Below are positions 14,347-18,067 of a stretch of DNA of 18,067 nt, piece by piece (within the stretch, counting starts at the first letter, position 1; each line of letters starts with the position of its first letter). Below the pieces are notes generated by a model. That model was given only the letters and a program-made list of their open reading frames with translations. It had not been told where the DNA came from and did no database searches. The stretch covers positions 1,360 to 19,426 of the forward strand of contig DMNE01000017.1 of NCBI GenBank assembly GCA_003453735.1, given 5' to 3'. Origin of the DNA: Nitrospiraceae bacterium (GTDB lineage: Bacteria; Nitrospirota; Thermodesulfovibrionia; Thermodesulfovibrionales; UBA9159). Both the position numbers and the translations under genes were made by a program.

Positions 14347-16005
14347 CTCTATGAGCGCAATGACGCATTGGTGGTGGAGGCGTTTCGCCGTGGCGAATTC
14401 GATTATCTCGAAGGAGTCGGAGAGGTCTCAGAAACAGACTTCTTTCGGGCCATTACCACCGCGAAGGTGCTGGAGAAACTGGCTGCCACCTATCCCTCCC
14501 CCTGCAGGAAACATGATGTTCCCTTGTGGGTGTATATCGCCGGGGACATCTCGATGCGCTTTCACGGCGTCCATCACTTCAATGCCTTTCCCTATGTGAT
14601 ACGCTCCGGAGGGATGATCAATGCCTTTGGCCCTGAGATGGGACATAAGGCGATACACCCAGAGACCGGCGATGTATCACTGTCCTGTGCTGGGTTCAAC
14701 AACAAAAACGACTATGACCGCCAAACTCCCTGCGATGAAGACCATCTCAGGAAGATGGCCAAGAGGACCGACGCCGAGTTGCTGACCACATGGTTTAACG
14801 GGGATATCGTGGGTATCTTCAAACAGCACCACGCCTTTGATCGCGAAGGGATCTTCATCAGGGATGCCTCCTATCTGTTTGTGCCCGATAACCCTCGTTA
14901 CGAGGGATCATCACGCATGCTCTTTGATGAACACAACCATCCGGTGGAGAGCAAGACCCTGACGGCAAAAGAGCGGGCACAGTACCGGTGGCGCCGCTGT
15001 TACAAACTGGTGAGCCTCATCCATACGAACCGCAGCGGGGATTCCTTTCTGTACGCTGCGCTGAAGGTCGTTGCGGGCAAGGATCACGAGAGCCCCCTTC
15101 TGTACCGGTTGGTACAGCAATTTATAGAGTTTCACGGCAAGGGAATCATCAAGAAGCTGATTCTGGACCGCGGCTTTCTGGACGGCCCAAATATCGGCAG
15201 ATGCAAGCAGGACTGGGGGATCGATGTGCTGATCCCGGCGAGGAAGGACATGGATATCTACCAAGATGTGGTGGGGTTAGCCAAAGGCGGAGCGTTGAAC
15301 TTTCAGCCGTGGGTACCGCCATCTCCTCGCCCCAAGCCCGTTCCCCTTCATCGGCCCGAGCGTATCAGAAAACGAGAGGAGGCTAGACAGCGTACGCTCG
15401 CCCTCCATAAGGCACAAGCCACTGCAGAGACACAACCATCTCGTCCAACACTAATGCGATCCGAAATCGCGGTGGTTGCAGGCGTTAAGACCTTTACCTC
15501 CTGTCCAGTACCCCTGGATGTCATCGTCAACAAAGAGGTCGATGCCGATGGCCGCGAAGAGTATTGGGTGCTGCTTTCTACCGAGACGGTTGCCGACCCT
15601 CTCCTTGGCCGGCAGGACTACGCTCTGCGTACTACCATCGAAGAGCGGCATCGCCAATTGAAGTGCTTCTCCGACCTGGAGGCGTTCTCTTCGCCCTCCT
15701 TCAATCTTATTGTCAATCAAGTGGTCTTTGTATTGCTCACCTACAGCCTGTTGCAATGGTATCTCCTGCGCGCTGACCGCAAGGAACTCAACCCAAAGAC
15801 GCGCACCCGGACTCTGGAACTGCTCAGGCCTACCTTGACAGTTATTCTCCTCTACTATCAAAGCTATGTGGCTTGCCTGAGTCCCCTGGAACACCAGGAA
15901 CTGGTGCTCACTCTGAGCGAAGAGGCCCGAAAGAAAATCCTAGCCAAAACTCGTCGACTACGCCGCACCTTGGCCAATCAACTCGCGAACCCCCGCGCGC
16001 CATAG
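14308..16005 (+). CDS. IS4-superfamily DDE transposase
   Basis: A 565-residue transposase. The C-terminal catalytic signature Y-2-R-3-E-6-K is exact: Tyr438, Arg441, Glu445, Lys452 within YALRTTIEERHRQLK. The second Asp is in LILDRGFLDG (Asp287). The first catalytic Asp is probably Asp186 in GIFIRDASYLF. A Pro/Arg-rich insertion (about 330-370: PWVPPSPRPKPVPL and following) separates the second Asp from the Glu, where IS4-type enzymes carry their insertion domain. A final hydrophobic helix pair (about 468-485) and a basic tail close the protein. It cuts and joins the IS ends. The reading frame is intact. An alternative start is Met13 (14344), after the hairpin. The composition is more G+C rich than the flanking intergenic DNA, as expected for imported DNA. 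Confidence 0.93.
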   Translation: MADEPVHQSSSAMLYERNDALVVEAFRRGEFDYLEGVGEVSETDFFRAITTAKVLEKLAATYPSPCRKHDVPLWVYIAGDISMRFHGVHHFNAFPYVIRSGGMINAFGPEMGHKAIHPETGDVSLSCAGFNNKNDYDRQTPCDEDHLRKMAKRTDAELLTTWFNGDIVGIFKQHHAFDREGIFIRDASYLFVPDNPRYEGSSRMLFDEHNHPVESKTLTAKERAQYRWRRCYKLVSLIHTNRSGDSFLYAALKVVAGKDHESPLLYRLVQQFIEFHGKGIIKKLILDRGFLDGPNIGRCKQDWGIDVLIPARKDMDIYQDVVGLAKGGALNFQPWVPPSPRPKPVPLHRPERIRKREEARQRTLALHKAQATAETQPSRPTLMRSEIAVVAGVKTFTSCPVPLDVIVNKEVDADGREEYWVLLSTETVADPLLGRQDYALRTTIEERHRQLKCFSDLEAFSSPSFNLIVNQVVFVLLTYSLLQWYLLRADRKELNPKTRTRTLELLRPTLTVILLYYQSYVACLSPLEHQELVLTLSEEARKKILAKTRRLRRTLANQLANPRAP

Positions 16006-16104
16006 GCCTATCGCCTGCAGTGCTAGCCTCTCCTACTGAACTCAACCGCCGATCCTTCCTCGGCAGTCTATAGAGCCTTTACTCTTTCTGCTTTGAGCAC
16101 CCGT

Positions 16105-16121
16105 ATATCTCAGCGAGATAT
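16105..16121. other. Small hairpin in the IS right end
   Basis: ATATCTC-AGC-GAGATAT between the transposase stop and the right inverted repeat: seven pairs with a three-base loop and no T-run. It may be structural. Confidence 0.35.
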
Positions 16122-16198
16122 CGCTCACAAAACCTCGTGAATTCACGTTCCTGACCTGCGGGCGCCTGCCAGACAAAGTCTTTTGCTTAATTTCTTGC

Positions 16199-16217
16199 CC
16201 TACTGTCTGAATTGCAG
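16199..16217. repeat. IS right terminal inverted repeat
   Basis: CCTACTGTCTGAATTGCAG, the exact reverse complement of the left end at 13783-13801. Confidence 0.95.
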
Positions 16218-16227
16218 AGCTGCTTAT
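16218..16227. repeat. Target-site duplication, right copy
   Basis: AGCTGCTTAT, identical to 13773-13782 on the far side of the element. Confidence 0.9.
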
Positions 16228-16228
16228 T

Positions 16229-16256
16229 TATTTGCTTGACAATATTTGCTTGACAA
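16229..16256 (+). repeat. 14-bp tandem duplication holding two -35 boxes
   Basis: TATTTGCTTGACAA occurs twice without a gap (16229-16242, 16243-16256). Each copy contains a perfect TTGACA. It lies between the IS target duplication and the bc operon -10 box. Confidence 0.85.
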
Positions 16257-16279
16257 GCGGGCCTTATTTTACTTACAAT
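16250..16279 (+). promoter_or_regulatory. Sigma-70 promoter of the bc operon
   Basis: -35 TTGACA (16250-16255), 18-base spacer, -10 TACAAT (16274-16279). The transcription start would be near 16286, about 60 bases before the Rieske start codon; the leader is A-rich. The upstream TTGACA copy (16236-16241) is 32 bases from this -10 and cannot serve it. Confidence 0.7.
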
Positions 16280-16347
16280 CATAAACAAAAACAAAAAACA
16301 AAAAAACATATCTTTTTTATCCAGTCTTCATTGCGTGGCGAGGTAGC

Positions 16348-16758
16348 ATGAAGAGACGTAAATTCTTACAAACATTATTGACTATTCTTGGTTCAACTGC
16401 CTTTGTTTCTTTTGCCTATCCCCTGCTCAGATTTCTTGCACCGCCCAGCGGTGAGGCAAAAACGAAGAAGCTTATACTGGGAAAAGGGGAGGTGCCTATC
16501 GGCGCAGCTAAGGATATCGTCTTTAATGATGTGCCTGCGATCATTATCAACAGACCAGGCAGGGGACTCATAGCCTTCTCCAGAGTCTGTACACACCTCG
16601 GGTGTTTGGTTGAGTACGAAAAGGACAAAAACCGGTTGCTCTGTCCCTGTCATGCAGGGGTATATGACCTTGAAGGAAACGTTGTGTCGGGTCCGCCACC
16701 TCAACCATTGCCCAAATTGCCCCTGAGGGTAGAGGGCGAAAATATTGTGATAGGATAG
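16348..16758 (+). CDS. Rieske [2Fe-2S] protein of a cytochrome bc complex
   Basis: A 136-residue iron-sulfur subunit that takes one electron from quinol at the Qo site. The N terminus MKRRKFLQT is a twin-arginine motif followed by a single membrane anchor (about 10-30), as usual for Rieske proteins exported folded by TAT. The cluster ligands are complete: Cys81-x-His83 in CTHLGC (81-86) and Cys99-x-x-His102 in CPCH (99-102), with the disulfide pair Cys86 and Cys101. The Pro-rich GPPPQPLPKLPL (115-126) is the usual Pro loop. It is short but within the b6f/bacterial range. GAGGTAG precedes the ATG. It is the first gene of the operon, six bases before cytochrome b. Confidence 0.95.
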   Translation: MKRRKFLQTLLTILGSTAFVSFAYPLLRFLAPPSGEAKTKKLILGKGEVPIGAAKDIVFNDVPAIIINRPGRGLIAFSRVCTHLGCLVEYEKDKNRLLCPCHAGVYDLEGNVVSGPPPQPLPKLPLRVEGENIVIG

Positions 16759-16764
16759 GAATCG

Positions 16765-17856
16765 ATGGCGCATAAATTTAAGGACTGGCTTGAAGTGAGG
16801 ATAGGTCTCAATGACCTTATCAGAACACAATTAACGGAATACCGGGTACCGAAAAATATCAATATCCTTTACACCCTTGGCTTTATCGCGCTGGCAGGAT
16901 ATATCATTCAAGTAGTTTCGGGCATCTTTCTTCTCATCTATTATATTCCCCACCCTGAGTATGCCTTCAAGAGCGTTCAGAATATCATGAACAGGGTGCC
17001 TTATGGCTGGTTGTTCAGGCAGATACATGTCGTTGGAAGCAACCTTCTGATTGCAGCAGTTATTCTTCATATGCTTACCACTTTTCTCATGGGAAACTAT
17101 AAAAAGCCGCGGGAGCTGACGTGGATCGGGGGAGGCCTGATGCTTCTCATCACACTTGCATTCGGTCTGAGCGGGTATCTGCTGCCATGGAGTCAGCTGA
17201 GCTATTGGGCTACGACTGTTACGACCTCAGCCCCGACCGCTTTTCCCTACCTCGGCGATTTTGTAACGAAGCTTCTGCGAGGCAGTGATAATGTGTCAGG
17301 GATAACCCTGAGCAGATTCTTTGCTCTACATGTGGCGATCTTGCCTCCGCTTTTCTTAGCTCTCATGGTATTGCATATTTTTCTGATAAGGCGTATCGGC
17401 ATCTCTGCAACACCCTTCGGCGTTACAGACGAAGAAAAAAGACCATTGACGCAGTATATAAAGAAAACCCACCCCGATGGCTATCCTTTCTATCCCGATT
17501 TCTTCCGGAAAGAGATGCTCATGGTCATGGCATATTTCACGGTCATGTTCGCTATCATTACGTTTCTATCCACGTTATTCCTGCCTGAGGAGGCTAATAC
17601 TCCTGCCGACCCCTTTGAGACACCTGCTCATATCAGGCCAGAATGGTATTTCCTTGCGCCGTATCAGATGCTGAAGCTCGTACCGAATAAATTTCTAGGC
17701 ATCAGCTTGCAGATTATTCTTATCGGAGTTTTCCTTCTATGGCCATTCTTGGATACTTATAAAGAAAAAAATTTATGGAAGAGACCTGTTTTACGAGGCA
17801 TATTCCTCCTGTTTCTCGCCTTCTGGGTTGTTTTGATGTTTTGGGGGAGGTATTAA
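16765..17856 (+). CDS. Cytochrome b of a bc-type complex
   Basis: A 363-residue, eight-helix membrane protein carrying two b hemes and both quinone sites. Heme ligands are His88 and His102 (RQIHVVGSNLL...LHML, 13 residues between) and His189 and His204 (FALHVAILPP...LHIF, 14 residues between). The Qo motif PEWY is at 292-295, followed by FLAPYQMLK. It contains both the b6-like N-terminal part (about 1-215) and the subunit-IV-like part (about 225-363) in one chain, shorter than mitochondrial-type cytochrome b, as in many bacteria with b6/IV-like fused proteins. It should take part in the Q-cycle. It lies between the Rieske gene and a c-type cytochrome gene, two bases before the latter. Confidence 0.95.
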   Translation: MAHKFKDWLEVRIGLNDLIRTQLTEYRVPKNINILYTLGFIALAGYIIQVVSGIFLLIYYIPHPEYAFKSVQNIMNRVPYGWLFRQIHVVGSNLLIAAVILHMLTTFLMGNYKKPRELTWIGGGLMLLITLAFGLSGYLLPWSQLSYWATTVTTSAPTAFPYLGDFVTKLLRGSDNVSGITLSRFFALHVAILPPLFLALMVLHIFLIRRIGISATPFGVTDEEKRPLTQYIKKTHPDGYPFYPDFFRKEMLMVMAYFTVMFAIITFLSTLFLPEEANTPADPFETPAHIRPEWYFLAPYQMLKLVPNKFLGISLQIILIGVFLLWPFLDTYKEKNLWKRPVLRGIFLLFLAFWVVLMFWGRY

Positions 17857-17857
17857 A

Positions 17858-18067
17858 ATGAGATACCTTGTTCTTTTGCTGGTGATGCTGTTCATCCTTC
17901 CCTCGATCGCCAGCGCAGGCTACAGAGAGGAATTCGAAAAAGAATTTATGTCGAAACCCTGGGCCGGGGAACAGATCGAGGAGGACGTCTGTATTCAGTG
18001 TCACAGCTCTGAGACAATGAAGCCGGCGTTTCGGAATACCGCGGACGAGTGGAAAACGAGCTGGCAT
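17858..18067 (+). CDS. c-type cytochrome, 5' part only
   Basis: The first 70 codons of a gene cut by the window end. It begins MRYLVLLLVMLFILPSIASA, a Sec signal peptide with a likely cleavage after the Ala at about residue 20, so the protein is periplasmic or membrane-anchored. One heme c site is visible, CIQCH (45-49). GGGGGAGG sits just before the ATG, inside the end of the cytochrome b gene. By position it is the cytochrome c electron acceptor of the bc complex. The context suggests a multiheme protein, but only one CxxCH is in view. Confidence 0.85.
   Translation, partial: MRYLVLLLVMLFILPSIASAGYREEFEKEFMSKPWAGEQIEEDVCIQCHSSETMKPAFRNTADEWKTSWH

Larger units (their letters stand above)
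13783..16217 (+). mobile_element. Complete 2435-bp IS4-superfamily insertion sequence
   Basis: The element is bounded by 19-bp perfect terminal inverted repeats: CTGCAATTCAGACAGTAGG at 13783-13801 and its reverse complement at 16199-16217. It is flanked by the 10-bp direct repeat AGCTGCTTAT. Inside are a consensus promoter, a DUF6788-like ORF and a full-length DDE transposase, both on the plus strand. The intact ends, perfect target duplication and open frames point to a recent, possibly still active insertion. The 10-bp duplication and ends beginning with C fit IS4-like elements (IS10, IS50 and IS231 make 9-12 bp duplications). I cannot name the exact family. Confidence 0.95.

Overview
The window looks like a piece of an uncultured, anaerobic or respiring Gram-negative chromosome. 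The best guess is Nitrospirota (Thermodesulfovibrionia-like). This is an inference from a gmhA-ruvC-ruvA-ruvB cluster, a TAT-type Rieske protein followed by a full-length cytochrome b and a c-type cytochrome, and a small Cys-rich 'CPYFKEGY' protein. No marker gene here fixes the taxonomy.

Layout. 84-359 (-): small TIGR04076-like protein. 623-1489 (-): EamA/DMT transporter. 2029-3448 (+): two-component pair, a PAS-HisKA_2 histidine kinase overlapping a stand-alone receiver. 3531-5167 (-): a wrecked sensory locus. It was a CheB-CheR-histidine kinase hybrid followed by an Rcp1-type response regulator, and it now carries two single-base frameshifts and large internal deletions. 5745-9177 (+): POT-family transporter, then a fused membrane/spermidine synthase-like protein. 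9422-12195 (-): compact gmhA-ruvC-ruvA-ruvB run with overlapping genes. 12196-13772: gene-poor stretch with one credible small Cys-rich protein. 13783-16217: complete insertion sequence of 2435 bp with 19-bp terminal inverted repeats, 10-bp direct repeats at its borders, a DUF6788-like accessory ORF and an IS4-superfamily transposase. 16348-18067 (+): start of a cytochrome bc operon (Rieske, cytochrome b, and a c-type cytochrome cut by the window end).

How parts fit together. The Ruv proteins form the Holliday-junction branch-migration and resolution machine. GmhA makes the first heptose intermediate for LPS. The bc genes encode a quinol-oxidising complex. The IS landed just upstream of the bc promoter and left it intact. 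Its transposase start codon lies in a 14-bp perfect stem, and its accessory ORF begins almost at the predicted transcription start. Those IS features and the deletion-scarred chemosensory pseudogene are the most distinctive parts of the window. I found no convincing undescribed defence or biosynthetic system.
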